The notes below the pieces were generated by a model that did not search any database, was not told the origin of the DNA, and saw only the letters and a list, made by a program, of their open reading frames with translations. DNA of 23,649 nucleotides, taken from NCBI GenBank assembly GCA_011042035.1, contig DQZA01000267.1, positions 1 to 23,649 of the forward strand, read 5' to 3'. Origin of the DNA: Desulfobacteraceae bacterium. Its GTDB lineage: Bacteria; Desulfobacterota; DSM-4660; Desulfatiglandales; Desulfatiglandaceae. The position numbers were made by a program, and so were the translations under genes. Below are positions 8,754-16,226 of the stretch, one piece after another. Position 1 is the first letter of the stretch. Every line of letters begins with the position of its first letter.

Positions 8754-8981
8754 ATGAGACTTAGAGAAAAAGTTGAAAGCGCGTTGGATAAGGTAAGGCC
8801 TTCACTTCAAGCCGATGGCGGCGATGTCCAGTTAGTGGACGTGGGGGACGATGGAATAGTCAAGGTTCGCCTCACAGGAGCCTGTGGAGGATGCCCCATG
8901 TCACAGATGACCCTCAAGATGGGCATCGAGCGAATCTTGAAACAAAATATTCCAGAGATTCAAGCTGTGGAATCTGTTTGA
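8754..8981 (+). CDS. NifU C-terminal domain / NfuA-like Fe-S cluster carrier
   Basis: A 75-aa stand-alone NifU C-terminal domain protein. Family signatures are LQADGGDVQLVDV (about 19-31) and the cluster-binding CxxC in GACGGCPMSQMTL. Such proteins carry or assemble [4Fe-4S] clusters in the cytoplasm. ATG 8754 is chosen because TTGGAGGAAATT gives a strong ribosome site (GGAGG 8744-8748) 5 bases upstream; a TTG at 8742 overlaps that site and is rejected. It lies between the SPL-family radical SAM gene and the hydroxybutyryl-CoA dehydrogenase gene on the same strand, so supplying clusters to the radical SAM enzyme is possible but only an inference. It is too short for a full NifU or NfuA, which is normal for this subfamily. 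Confidence 0.92.
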   Translation: MRLREKVESALDKVRPSLQADGGDVQLVDVGDDGIVKVRLTGACGGCPMSQMTLKMGIERILKQNIPEIQAVESV

Positions 8982-9069
8982 AGGCCCCGTGGCAAAAAAG
9001 GATCTGGAGACGGGGGCGAGAGGCCAGTTTCTGGCAAATTCTGAATAGACAAGGAGGTATGAGAAAGGC

Positions 9070-9930
9070 ATGGAAATCAAAAAGATAGGAGTGGTAGGAG
9101 CAGGAACCATGGGTAATGGGATTGCGCAGGTCGCGGCCCAGATAGGTTGTGAAGTGGTGATGAGGGATATAGAAGATGCCTTTGTTGAAAGGGGAATGAA
9201 GAACATAGAGAAGTTCCTCAGTAAGAGCGTAGAAAAGGGAAAGCTAGAGGCCTCCGAAAAGGACGCGATCCTGGGCAGAATAAAGGGTACAACTGACATG
9301 GCCGATTTGAAGGACGTGGATTTTGTGGTGGAGGCTGTTATTGAAAACCTGGATCTTAAGAAGCAGGTATTTAAAGAATTGGACGAGCTTTGTCGGCCAG
9401 AGGTTATTCTCGCCACAAATACTTCCTCCATGTCCATTACGGAGATAGCGGCCGCCACCTCTAGGCCTGACAAGGTCTGTGGGATGCATTTCTTCAACCC
9501 CGTTCCCTTGATGCGCCTGGTTGAGGTTATCAGGGGGTATTTTACCAGCGATGAGACCGTGGCCACCACCACCGAACTAGCGAAAAAGATGGGAAAAATA
9601 ACAGTGGAGGTTAAGAAAGACTCCCCAGGCTTTATCGTAAACCGGATAATGATTCCTCACATGATAGAGGCCATAAAGATCGTGGAGGAAGGAATTGCCA
9701 GTATTGAAGACGTGGACACCGCCGTGAAAAATGGGTTGAATTACCCAATGGGGCCATTTGAACTCATGGATCTCACTGGCATTGACATTGCGTATTTTGT
9801 CGCAGAATATTTTTACAAGGAACTCAACAAGGAGTCCAAATGGGTATCGCCGAATCTTCTCAAGACCATGATCCGCGCTGGCAGACTCGGTAGGAAGACC
9901 GGCGGCGGATGGTATGACTACAGCAAATAG
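9070..9930 (+). CDS. hbd: 3-hydroxybutyryl-CoA dehydrogenase
   Basis: An NAD(P)-dependent 3-hydroxyacyl-CoA dehydrogenase, 286 aa, the normal length of the monofunctional family. It interconverts acetoacetyl-CoA and 3-hydroxybutyryl-CoA in butyrate-type or fatty-acid metabolism. The Rossmann motif GVVGAGTMGNGIAQ is at residues 7-20. Catalytic positions are visible as Ser119 (TNTSS), His140 (GMHFFNPVP), Glu152 and Asn191 (PGFIVNR). The C-terminal domain ends GRLGRKTGGGWYDY. AAGGAGG at 9051-9057 is 12 bases from the ATG, slightly long, with GAAAGG closer. No thiolase, crotonase or acyl-CoA dehydrogenase gene is beside it, so its pathway partners lie elsewhere. It ends 23 bp before a strong terminator. 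Confidence 0.93.
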   Translation: MEIKKIGVVGAGTMGNGIAQVAAQIGCEVVMRDIEDAFVERGMKNIEKFLSKSVEKGKLEASEKDAILGRIKGTTDMADLKDVDFVVEAVIENLDLKKQVFKELDELCRPEVILATNTSSMSITEIAAATSRPDKVCGMHFFNPVPLMRLVEVIRGYFTSDETVATTTELAKKMGKITVEVKKDSPGFIVNRIMIPHMIEAIKIVEEGIASIEDVDTAVKNGLNYPMGPFELMDLTGIDIAYFVAEYFYKELNKESKWVSPNLLKTMIRAGRLGRKTGGGWYDYSK

Positions 9931-9953
9931 CTAGATTGTTCATAATGATCCAA

Positions 9954-9985
9954 AAAGAAGGCAGCCCAAAAAGGCTGCCTTCTTT
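9954..9985. terminator. Bidirectional intrinsic terminator between hbd and AURKAIP1/COX24-like gene
   Basis: A perfect 13-bp stem (AAAGAAGGCAGCC, 9954-9966, with GGCTGCCTTCTTT, 9973-9985) closes a 6-base loop CAAAAA. The T-rich arm ends give a TTCTTT tail on the + strand and a longer TTCTTTTT tail on the - strand. It therefore fits as the shared terminator of two convergent units, hbd and the small gene at 10008-10097. Confidence 0.9.
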
Positions 9986-10007
9986 AGTTGAAAGGAGGGG
10001 AAGAGGG

Positions 10008-10097
10008 TTACTTGTTTTTATGCCGCATCTTTTTTCTCATCTTCCTGTACTTGTGCTTGCGTATCTTTTTTCTTCGCTTTTTTACAACGCTACTCAT
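10008..10097 (-). CDS. AURKAIP1/COX24 domain protein, 29 aa, predicted ribosome-associated
   Basis: A complete 29-codon gene. It begins ATG AGT AGC GTT GTA (MSSVVKKRRKKIRKHK), ends RHKNK and stops at TAA; 17 of 29 residues are Lys or Arg. This matches the tiny bacterial AURKAIP1/COX24 C-terminal domain proteins, relatives of mitochondrial small-subunit protein mS38 and actinobacterial bS22, with the usual S-V-x-KKRRKKI-x-KHK-x-x-K pattern. A GGAGG site (reverse strand, 10108-10112) lies 10 bases upstream, a TTGACA promoter candidate further up, and a strong terminator just downstream. All parts of a stand-alone transcription unit are thus present. By family it should bind rRNA in the small subunit; this is from family knowledge, not visible in the sequence. 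Genes this short are commonly missed. Confidence 0.88.
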   Translation of the reverse strand: MSSVVKKRRKKIRKHKYRKMRKKMRHKNK

Positions 10098-10126
10098 TCA
10101 GGTCTGGCCTCCGTAAAAAATGTCTC

Positions 10127-10156
10127 TTTTTACTACTCATGATAACCGCTTGTCAA
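10127..10156 (-). promoter_or_regulatory. Candidate promoter for the AURKAIP1/COX24-like gene
   Basis: On the - strand a perfect TTGACA (10156-10151) is followed after 18 bases by TAAAAA (10132-10127). The predicted start near 10120 would leave a 5' leader of about 20-25 bases containing the GGAGG site. The -10 hexamer is only fair. Confidence 0.45.
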
Positions 10157-10237
10157 GAAAAAATAATAAGAATAAGCAGGTATTAGAAGAGGGTGTGAAA
10201 TGTTGAAATTAACGTCAGTTGAGCAGGTAGTTGTTAG

Positions 10238-10288
10238 AAGTTGACATAATATATCTTATCAGACACAAATTATATTGATATTCAACTT
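10238..10288. repeat. AT-rich inverted repeat downstream of the REC-GGDEF gene
   Basis: AAGTTGA (10238-10244) pairs with TCAACTT (10282-10288), and AATATA (10248-10253) pairs with TATATT (10271-10276), around a 17-base loop. It lies about 25 bp past the end of the response regulator gene (- strand). No T-tract follows on that strand, so it may be a processing or binding site rather than an intrinsic terminator. The surrounding 10141-10312 contains no recognised gene. Confidence 0.4.
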
Positions 10289-10312
10289 TAACTAACCACC
10301 GTCGAGGCCCTC

Positions 10313-11221
10313 CTAATTATCCCCTCTCAAGTGCACTCCCTTTCTTTGGTAGAGAATTTTGTCGGCCTTAGATACGATTTCCTCAGCTTGCATGCCAGGC
10401 TCAAATGTTGCACAACCAAAACTGGCGTCTATACCGCATTCCTCGCTAATGGCATGCTGAATTCTTTGAGCAATTTGGCGGGCGACCTCAATGTCAGCAT
10501 CAATAAGAATAACGGCGAATTCGTCGCCTCCGTATCTATAACCGGTATCCACATTTTCCCTGATGCATTTGCGGATTATGCGGCCTACGCACTGAAGCAG
10601 CTTGTCGCCGCTCAAGTGCCCGTACGTGTCGTTGTACCATTTAAAATTGTCCAGATCTAATAGGATAATTGACAGGGGGTGATCTTGGCGAGCTGCCCTT
10701 TGTGTTTCTTCTCTAAGGCGGCAGTAAAAGTGGCTCTGGTTGTAAAGGCCTGTCAGTGAATCCGTTATTGAGAGCCTGTTCAATTCTCTCCTAATGTTTC
10801 GTTCAACAATGGCCCTTTTTAGCTTTGCCTCTAACTCCTCAATGCCAAACGGCTTATTTATAAAGTCCGTGGCACCCGCGTTTATAACGTCAATGTACTT
10901 GTAATTCTTCGAATAGCCTGTCATTGCTATGACAGATACGTTTGGGTGTTCCTTCCGCAGCCTTTTTATCAGCTCCATACCATCCATCTTGGGCATATTC
11001 ATATCAGTAATCACGAAGGTGACTTGGTTTTGCTTAAGCTGCTCAATAGCCATGGGACCGCCCTCTGCAGAAAATGCCCTGAAGCCGAGATGCTTCAACA
11101 TATCAGCAAGGGATTGCCTGACGCTCTTTTCATCGTCGACCACGAGAATAAGCTCGTCGGAGTAATCTATATCTTCTGGGTCCGTTTGGATAGGTTCCAC
11201 GTGGAGTTTATTCGATTCCAT
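10313..11221 (-). CDS. REC-GGDEF response regulator (putative diguanylate cyclase)
   Basis: A 302-aa two-domain signalling protein. The receiver domain (about residues 24-140) has the acidic pair in VVDDE (29-30), phospho-acceptor Asp73 in ITDMNMPKMDG, Thr101 in MTGYS and Lys123 in NKPF. A helical linker leads to a GGDEF domain (about 150-302) with intact GGDEF at 231-235, plus LDLDNFKWYNDTYGH for metal and GTP binding, so it should make cyclic di-GMP when phosphorylated. The product-inhibition I-site (RxxD before GGDEF) reads ENVD, so that feedback is probably absent. ATG 11221 is preferred over an upstream in-frame start at 11296, which would overlap miaB by 56 bases. It lies 19 bp after the miaB stop and no partner histidine kinase is in the window. 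Confidence 0.9.
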   Translation of the reverse strand: MESNKLHVEPIQTDPEDIDYSDELILVVDDEKSVRQSLADMLKHLGFRAFSAEGGPMAIEQLKQNQVTFVITDMNMPKMDGMELIKRLRKEHPNVSVIAMTGYSKNYKYIDVINAGATDFINKPFGIEELEAKLKRAIVERNIRRELNRLSITDSLTGLYNQSHFYCRLREETQRAARQDHPLSIILLDLDNFKWYNDTYGHLSGDKLLQCVGRIIRKCIRENVDTGYRYGGDEFAVILIDADIEVARQIAQRIQHAISEECGIDASFGCATFEPGMQAEEIVSKADKILYQRKGVHLRGDN

Positions 11222-11240
11222 GGTGTTCACTTTCCCTGGC

Positions 11241-12581
11241 TCATGGATTAATCTCGATGAGCGTTCCACGCAGTGAGTTAGCAAACGCTTCTTCAATTAT
11301 TACCTTAACAAGTTGACCTACTCTATTAATATTTGAATAAAAATTGACAATTTTATTAGTAGGGGTCCTGCCACATTGCTGGCCTCCCCGCGTACTCTCC
11401 CCTTCAACAAGGACTTCTACAATCTTGCCTTCCAAGGCCTTGTTTTTCTTTATGGTTATATCTTTCTGAATTTCTTGGAGAAGTTGGAGTCTCCTTGCCT
11501 TTTCTTCTTCGGGCACCTTGCCATCAAATGTTGTTGCGAGTGTACCTTTTCTATCAGAATATTTGAAGGAAAAAAGCCCATCGAATTGTATGGCTCTGAC
11601 CAGCTCGATGGTGTCTCGGAAGTCTCTTTCTGTCTCTCCAGGAAACCCCACCATTACGTCGCTGGTTATGGCAATGTCGGGGCGGATCCTGCGAAGCTGT
11701 TCAGTTAGTGCAATATATTGTTCACGAGTGTACTTTCGATTCATTTTTTTTAATACCTTATTGGATCCGGCCTGAAATGGCAAGTGTATATGTGGGCATA
11801 GATTATCTATTTCTCCGAACAGCTGAATGAGCCTTGGCGAGAGATCCTTTGGATGTGAGGTGGTAAACCTGAGCCTCTTTAATCCAGTGAGTCTAGAGAC
11901 CCGTTTGAGGAGATCTGGAAAGTCCCACCTAGCGCCATTCTCTTCGAAGGTGTAGGAATTTACATTTTGTCCCAAGAGAGTGATCTCCTTTACGCCCTGG
12001 GCGATGAGTATCTTTGTCTCCTCAAGTATCTCATGGGGTGGTCTCGAGACCTCCCTACCCCTCACGTATGGTACGATGCAGTAAGAGCAGAAATTGTCGC
12101 AGCCCTGCATTATTGTAATGAAGGCCGAGACCTTTCCTTCAAAATAACCCTGGAAGACCTGCGTTCTTGGGGGCCGTCGCTCCAGGCTCGTGGCAACTAT
12201 TCCCCTTTCCCCACCTCTTACCTTCCTTACTATATTGATAACACCCTGAATTTCCCTGGGGCCAGCCACAAAATCGACGCGTGGAAACTTTCTTAGGAGC
12301 TCTGCACCTTCTTGTTGTGCAAGACACCCAAGAACACCCAACACCAGCTCCGGCCTTCTTTTCTTAAGCTGCGAAACCTTCCCTATAAAGGTAGCAGCCT
12401 TGTGCTCTGGTTTTGCCCTTACGGTGCAGGTATTCAAGATGATAAGATCCGCTTCTGCTGGCTCTGATACCGGCGACCACCCCAGGGCCATGAGCCTTTG
12501 GGCCACGTACTCCGAATCATACACGTTCATCTGGCAGCCCATGGTTTTTATATAGAATCTTTTGGCCGAAGAGCCCGCCAT
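11241..12581 (-). CDS. miaB: tRNA-2-methylthio-N6-dimethylallyladenosine synthase
   Basis: A radical SAM methylthiotransferase that adds a methylthio group to i6A37 in tRNAs reading UNN codons. It is 446 aa with the family's three parts. The N-terminal UPF0004 domain carries three cluster cysteines (TMGCQMN, LNTCTVR, LGCLAQ). The radical SAM core has CDNFCSYCIVPYVRG. The C-terminal TRAM domain holds GRTPTNKIVNF. YVRGREVSR separates it from MtaB/RimO relatives. ATG 12581 is chosen over an extension starting inside the upstream gene: AGGAGGG lies 12 bases before it and the upstream gene stops only 2 bases before it. It is co-directional with DUF4911 and the GGDEF regulator. Confidence 0.95.
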   Translation of the reverse strand: MAGSSAKRFYIKTMGCQMNVYDSEYVAQRLMALGWSPVSEPAEADLIILNTCTVRAKPEHKAATFIGKVSQLKKRRPELVLGVLGCLAQQEGAELLRKFPRVDFVAGPREIQGVINIVRKVRGGERGIVATSLERRPPRTQVFQGYFEGKVSAFITIMQGCDNFCSYCIVPYVRGREVSRPPHEILEETKILIAQGVKEITLLGQNVNSYTFEENGARWDFPDLLKRVSRLTGLKRLRFTTSHPKDLSPRLIQLFGEIDNLCPHIHLPFQAGSNKVLKKMNRKYTREQYIALTEQLRRIRPDIAITSDVMVGFPGETERDFRDTIELVRAIQFDGLFSFKYSDRKGTLATTFDGKVPEEEKARRLQLLQEIQKDITIKKNKALEGKIVEVLVEGESTRGGQQCGRTPTNKIVNFYSNINRVGQLVKVIIEEAFANSLRGTLIEINP

Positions 12582-12583
12582 GT

Positions 12584-12811
12584 TTAAAAATTTCCCTCCT
12601 TTGTCAAAAAAATTGACACACCCTCTTTCTTGAGAGAGCCTAAGATACAGTATACCAGATCTTTGCACCCTGGGGCCACATGCACCTCTAATAGTGCCGA
12701 CCTGGGGTCAATTGTGCGCACAAGGGCCATCCCATCGTATGACTCCAAGGTGTTACGAATGTAACATATCTGAGCTGGGTTCACTTTAAGTCTTACTTTT
12801 TCGCACTTCAT
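12584..12811 (-). CDS. DUF4911 domain protein
   Basis: A 75-aa protein that resembles the DUF4911 family, which is common in Desulfobacterota. Visible conserved-looking stretches are YIRNTLESYDGMALVRTIDP and a C-terminal LGSLKKEGVSI. The pattern of alternating strands and helices suggests a small alpha/beta (ACT-like size) fold. No catalytic residues stand out and the function is unknown. Its stop lies 2 bases before the miaB start and the miaB ribosome site is inside its last codons, so the two are translated together; a link with tRNA modification is conceivable but only from context. Its own ribosome site is weak: the bases before the ATG belong to the repeat-like element at 12814-12897. 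Confidence 0.75.
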   Translation of the reverse strand: MKCEKVRLKVNPAQICYIRNTLESYDGMALVRTIDPRSALLEVHVAPGCKDLVYCILGSLKKEGVSIFLTKEGNF

Positions 12812-12813
12812 TG

Positions 12814-12897
12814 GTTGATGATCTCGTAAAAAGTCAAAAAGCCCCTGCTTTTATCATTCGCGCGAAGTCTGTCCCCCTGAAGGCGGAGAGCGGGAAT
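12814..12897. repeat. Putative interspersed repeat element (deltaproteobacterial REP/MITE-like)
   Basis: Read on the - strand, the spacer starts ATTCCCGC, contains CGCGCGAATGA, and ends GGGGCTTTTTGACTTTTTACG-AGATCATCAA. I recall the pattern ATTCCCGC...GCGGGAATGAC...GACTTTTTACGAG-(N)-CATCA as a dispersed element near gene ends in deltaproteobacteria. The terminal halves ATTCGCGC (12856-12863) and GCGGGAAT (12890-12897) form a 7-of-8 inverted repeat. The copy here seems to carry extra bases in the loop. It starts 3 bp from the DUF4911 start codon and reaches the nadK stop. Only one copy lies in this window, so the dispersed nature is not shown here. Confidence 0.5.
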
Positions 12898-13778
12898 TAG
12901 GAGGTTTTGTTATATGTGGTGCCTCCCCACATGAGTTTTGTTCTCAGAATATCGAAGAAGTTGTAGTCCGGAGGCTTTAGCAAAACGATCCTTTCATCAG
13001 ATTTAGAAATGTTTACCTCATCCCCATAGTAAAAATTAAACCCAACCTGGCCGTCAAAGGTCAATATGGCTGTTCCTTCTGCCTTTTTGCCCAGCTTAAT
13101 GCTTATAGTTGAGGATTCGGGCACGAGGAGTGGTCGATTAGTTAACGTGAAAGGACATATGGGTGTAAGAATAAAGCTTTCCATGGTGGGATACAGTATT
13201 GGCCCCCCGGCAGAGAGATTGTATGCCGTAGAACCCGTGGGGGTGCATATGATGAGCCCGTCTGCCCTAAAGGTGGTTAGAAACGTGCCATTTATCGAGA
13301 CATTCAGGTCGATTATTCTTGCCAGCGTTCTCTTGTTAACCACCACATCATTGAGGACATGAAAACAGCAGACCTCCTTCCCTTCCCTGTGGACCCTTGC
13401 CTGGAGCATAATCCTTGATTCTTCCTCCAATTGCCCACTCAGCATCATTTCAACGGCAGGATAGAGCCGGGACAAGGGAATGCCAGTCAAAAAACCAAGG
13501 CCTCCGAGGTTTACGCCCAGGATTGGGACGCCAAATCGGCCAATGCGCCTGGCAGCGCCGAGCAAAGTGCCATCTCCACCCAGTACTACCGCCCAGTCGG
13601 GTTTTTCTTGGGGCGCTGCAAACCGAATTTCATCTTCAAATGAAGCCTTGGACTCCATTTGCTCCACGCTTGCATTGACATTTCGATCTTCAAACCACTC
13701 GCCAAGCCGCAAGGCTTCCATCTTTGCCTTGTCGTTGTCATGCTTATATACTATTCCCACAGATAATTGTTTTTTCAC
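12897..13778 (-). CDS. nadK: NAD kinase
   Basis: Phosphorylates NAD to NADP using ATP or polyphosphate in the cytoplasm. It is 293 aa, normal for the family. The catalytic GGDGT motif is at 67-71 (VVLGGDGTLLGAARR), followed by GVNLGGLGFLT, an NDVVV segment in place of the usual NE, and TPTGSTAYNLSAGGPI. The start is GTG at 13778, with AGAGGG about 6-8 bases upstream on the - strand. It lies 27 bp after the adenine deaminase stop and is probably the last gene of the long run that begins at 21711. Confidence 0.95.
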   Translation of the reverse strand: MKKQLSVGIVYKHDNDKAKMEALRLGEWFEDRNVNASVEQMESKASFEDEIRFAAPQEKPDWAVVLGGDGTLLGAARRIGRFGVPILGVNLGGLGFLTGIPLSRLYPAVEMMLSGQLEEESRIMLQARVHREGKEVCCFHVLNDVVVNKRTLARIIDLNVSINGTFLTTFRADGLIICTPTGSTAYNLSAGGPILYPTMESFILTPICPFTLTNRPLLVPESSTISIKLGKKAEGTAILTFDGQVGFNFYYGDEVNISKSDERIVLLKPPDYNFFDILRTKLMWGGTTYNKTS

Positions 13779-13805
13779 CTTGTGACCCTCTCGCTCACCC
13801 CTTTT

Positions 13806-15530
13806 TTACATTAAAAGGGGGACGGTTTTAAATTGGTTTACGTCTACAACGCCCATATCAGTGACTCTTAGCTCGGGTATAACTGGAAGGGCAAGGAAAG
13901 AAAGGGGCATGAATGGATCCTCCAAACCACACCCGAGAGTTTCCCTTGCCCCTTTGCAAAGAGAATCAAGCGCCCTAACTACATTTTCTAGAGGCTCCGC
14001 TGTCATTAGACCGGCTATGGGAAGCGCAAGTCTTTCAACAGCAGAGCCGCCATCGGCCACCACCAGCCCACCCCCCATCTTGATTACCTCGTTTACCGCG
14101 ACAGCCATGTCTGCATCCTTGGCACCAACAGTAACAATATTGTGCGAATCATGGGCCACTGATGATGCTATGGCCCCCCGCTTGAGGCCAAAGCCGTGGA
14201 CTAACCCAAGGCCTATTTTTCCACTTCCCCTGTGCCTCTCGATAACGGCTATCTTCAGTACATCCCTTTTTGTGTCAGGTTCAAGCTGCCCTTCCCTACC
14301 TTCAATTTCTTCAATGGTTGCCCTTGTAACAATTTGGCCGTCAATAAGCTCAATCACTCTCGCCTTGTTCTTGCCTTTGCAAGGGATGGAAAATCCGTCA
14401 GGGCTCACGGGACCACAGGACATTATTCTTAGGGATTCGGGACAAGAAAGCGTGCCCAACCTCAATTCATCTGAGCCCTCTCCTTCCCTCACCACAAGCC
14501 TTCCATTCTTGATTACCTCGGTAACCTCAAACCCATCCAGGTCGTTAAAAACAACAAGATCTGCCCTGTAACCTGGTGCAACTGCCCCGCGGTCGTAAAG
14601 CCTGAAAAAGTTGGCAGGGTTGATTGTGACAAGCTCTATTGCCAGTACAGGGTCTATGCCGAGGGAAACGGCCTTTCTCAATATGTAGTTTAGATGTCCC
14701 TTTTGTAAAATATCCTGGGGATGAAGGTCATCACTTATAAGGCAGAAGCGCTGCGCTGTTTCTCGGTTAATCAACGGGGCAAGATCCTCTAGGTTCTTGG
14801 CAAGGGTCCCCTCTCTTATCATAACCATCATACCTGCCCGGAGCTTTTCTAGGACCTCGGGCCTTGTTGTGCACTCATGATCTGACCTCATCCCAGCAGC
14901 CACATATGCCTGGAGCCCCTCTGCACTAAGTCCCGGGCAATGGCCGTCAATGATCTTATCGCGAAAAACTTCGATTTTTTCCATTAGTCCAGGTAAGCCT
15001 GCCACCACACCAGGATAATTCATTACCTCTGCCAGCCCGAGAATCCTGGGGTTCTGGGCCAGCTCCTTTAGCTGTTCACGACCCAGCACGGCCCCTGATG
15101 TCTCAAGGTCAGAGGCAGGAACACATGATGGGGCCATGAAAAAGACATCAAAGGGAAGATCTCTGGTTTCCGCCATCATAAAATCAATACCGCGGAGCCC
15201 GGCAACATTGGCAATCTCATGGGGATCTGCAATTATGCTGGTTGTTCCGCACTTGAGCAATGTGCTCGCAAGGAGCCTGGGATGAAGCATGCTGCTTTCC
15301 ATGTGTATGTGTGCGTCCATCAGTCCTGGGGCTACGAACTTACCACTTAGCTCCAGGGTGGCCTCACCCACGTACCCGGGTCCCACTGCTGCGATAAACT
15401 CTCCACATATGGCAACATCCGCCTCTATCACCTCATGGGAGAAGACATTGACAACATAGCCGCCCTTCAATACCAGGTCAGCAGGGACTTTCTTGGTGGC
15501 AACTGCTATTCGATCAGCCAAGGTTTTCAT
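13806..15530 (-). CDS. ade: Adenine deaminase (AdeC type)
   Basis: Converts adenine to hypoxanthine and ammonia for purine salvage. It is 574 aa, the normal length for the amidohydrolase-superfamily AdeC. The metal site begins MDAHIHMESSM (His74, His76, Glu78), followed by TSIIADPHEIANV, and the C-terminal half carries the family's SVAHDSHNIV. ATG 15530 is chosen because AGGAG lies 6 bases upstream; the preceding in-frame TTG has no ribosome site of its own. It lies in a close-packed same-strand row between the P-loop kinase gene (30 bp away) and nadK (27 bp away), which gives a loose nucleotide-metabolism context. Confidence 0.95.
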   Translation of the reverse strand: MKTLADRIAVATKKVPADLVLKGGYVVNVFSHEVIEADVAICGEFIAAVGPGYVGEATLELSGKFVAPGLMDAHIHMESSMLHPRLLASTLLKCGTTSIIADPHEIANVAGLRGIDFMMAETRDLPFDVFFMAPSCVPASDLETSGAVLGREQLKELAQNPRILGLAEVMNYPGVVAGLPGLMEKIEVFRDKIIDGHCPGLSAEGLQAYVAAGMRSDHECTTRPEVLEKLRAGMMVMIREGTLAKNLEDLAPLINRETAQRFCLISDDLHPQDILQKGHLNYILRKAVSLGIDPVLAIELVTINPANFFRLYDRGAVAPGYRADLVVFNDLDGFEVTEVIKNGRLVVREGEGSDELRLGTLSCPESLRIMSCGPVSPDGFSIPCKGKNKARVIELIDGQIVTRATIEEIEGREGQLEPDTKRDVLKIAVIERHRGSGKIGLGLVHGFGLKRGAIASSVAHDSHNIVTVGAKDADMAVAVNEVIKMGGGLVVADGGSAVERLALPIAGLMTAEPLENVVRALDSLCKGARETLGCGLEDPFMPLSFLALPVIPELRVTDMGVVDVNQFKTVPLLM

Positions 15531-15560
15531 CAAAACTCCTGTTGCCCTCCTCCATCGAGC

Positions 15561-16169
15561 TTACTTCTTAATGTACTGCTCAACAATCCATGTTTCGGGA
15601 TTCAATATGGATGTCTCCACACGAAAATACATCAGGTCAAGCTCACAAAACTCTTCTTTGATTCCGTCCAGGTCAATGGGTTCAAAGGCCTTGAGGTTAT
15701 TGTAATATGCCTGGGGCGTGATTGCATTGGATTCATATTTATCGGGAGTTCGCCGCGATATCCTCTCCAGGGCAATATCTTCGGGACACTGAGTGTGGAC
15801 TATTGCTAAAGGGATTGAGAACTGGGCGGCTAGGCCTGCTGCCCTTTGCCTGAGGGATTGTTTGACAAACGTTGCATCCAATATTATCCCCTTTTGATGA
15901 GAGGCGAGCTCGGCTGCCCTTTCAAACATTACCTCATAAACCCTTTTGCGCTGATCCATGTTCGAAGCCATCTTTTCGTTGAAGATATCTTTGGGTGCCA
16001 GAAGCTTTGTCCTTATGATATCGGTCCTCAAATGCTCGTAACCACGTCGTTCAGAAATCAATGATGCAGCCCATGTCTTGCAGGTAGCTGGCAGGCCGCA
16101 CATGAGAACAAGGGCCACTTCGGGAAATTCTGTTTCAATGACTTTGAGAAATGTTGCTACTTTAGCCAT
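15561..16169 (-). CDS. P-loop kinase (COG0645-like), half of a split kinase pair
   Basis: A 202-aa predicted nucleotide-binding kinase of the AAA_33/COG0645 type. The Walker A region is GLPATCKT at residues 25-32, where the glycine before Lys is Cys30, a departure from the usual GxxGxGK[ST]. A conserved LRTDIIR follows the expected lid-proximal position, then ILDATFV (a Walker B-like strand) and IALERISRR as a lid arginine segment. In many bacteria this domain is fused behind an aminoglycoside-phosphotransferase-like domain in one ~500-aa protein. Here that partner is the separate gene 57 bp upstream. The substrate is unknown; activity may be altered by Cys30. Confidence 0.8.
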   Translation of the reverse strand: MAKVATFLKVIETEFPEVALVLMCGLPATCKTWAASLISERRGYEHLRTDIIRTKLLAPKDIFNEKMASNMDQRKRVYEVMFERAAELASHQKGIILDATFVKQSLRQRAAGLAAQFSIPLAIVHTQCPEDIALERISRRTPDKYESNAITPQAYYNNLKAFEPIDLDGIKEEFCELDLMYFRVETSILNPETWIVEQYIKK

Positions 16170-16226
16170 TGGTTTTCACCGTTCCCCTGCTGCCAAATGA
16201 CGCCGGTTCTTCAAAAAGCATTTCCT

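Noticed and set aside
9936..10142. 68-codon open frame on the + strand
   Set aside because: It starts within the terminator region, has no ribosome site, and overlaps the convincing 29-codon gene on the other strand.
10241..10276. TTGACA on the + strand as a promoter
   Set aside because: No acceptable -10 hexamer at 16-18 bases; TATATT is 24 bases away and the sequence is part of an inverted repeat, with no + strand gene following.
13861..14571. 236-codon open frame antisense to adenine deaminase
   Set aside because: Ser/Pro/Leu-rich translation typical of an antisense shadow of a strongly conserved gene; no family resemblance.
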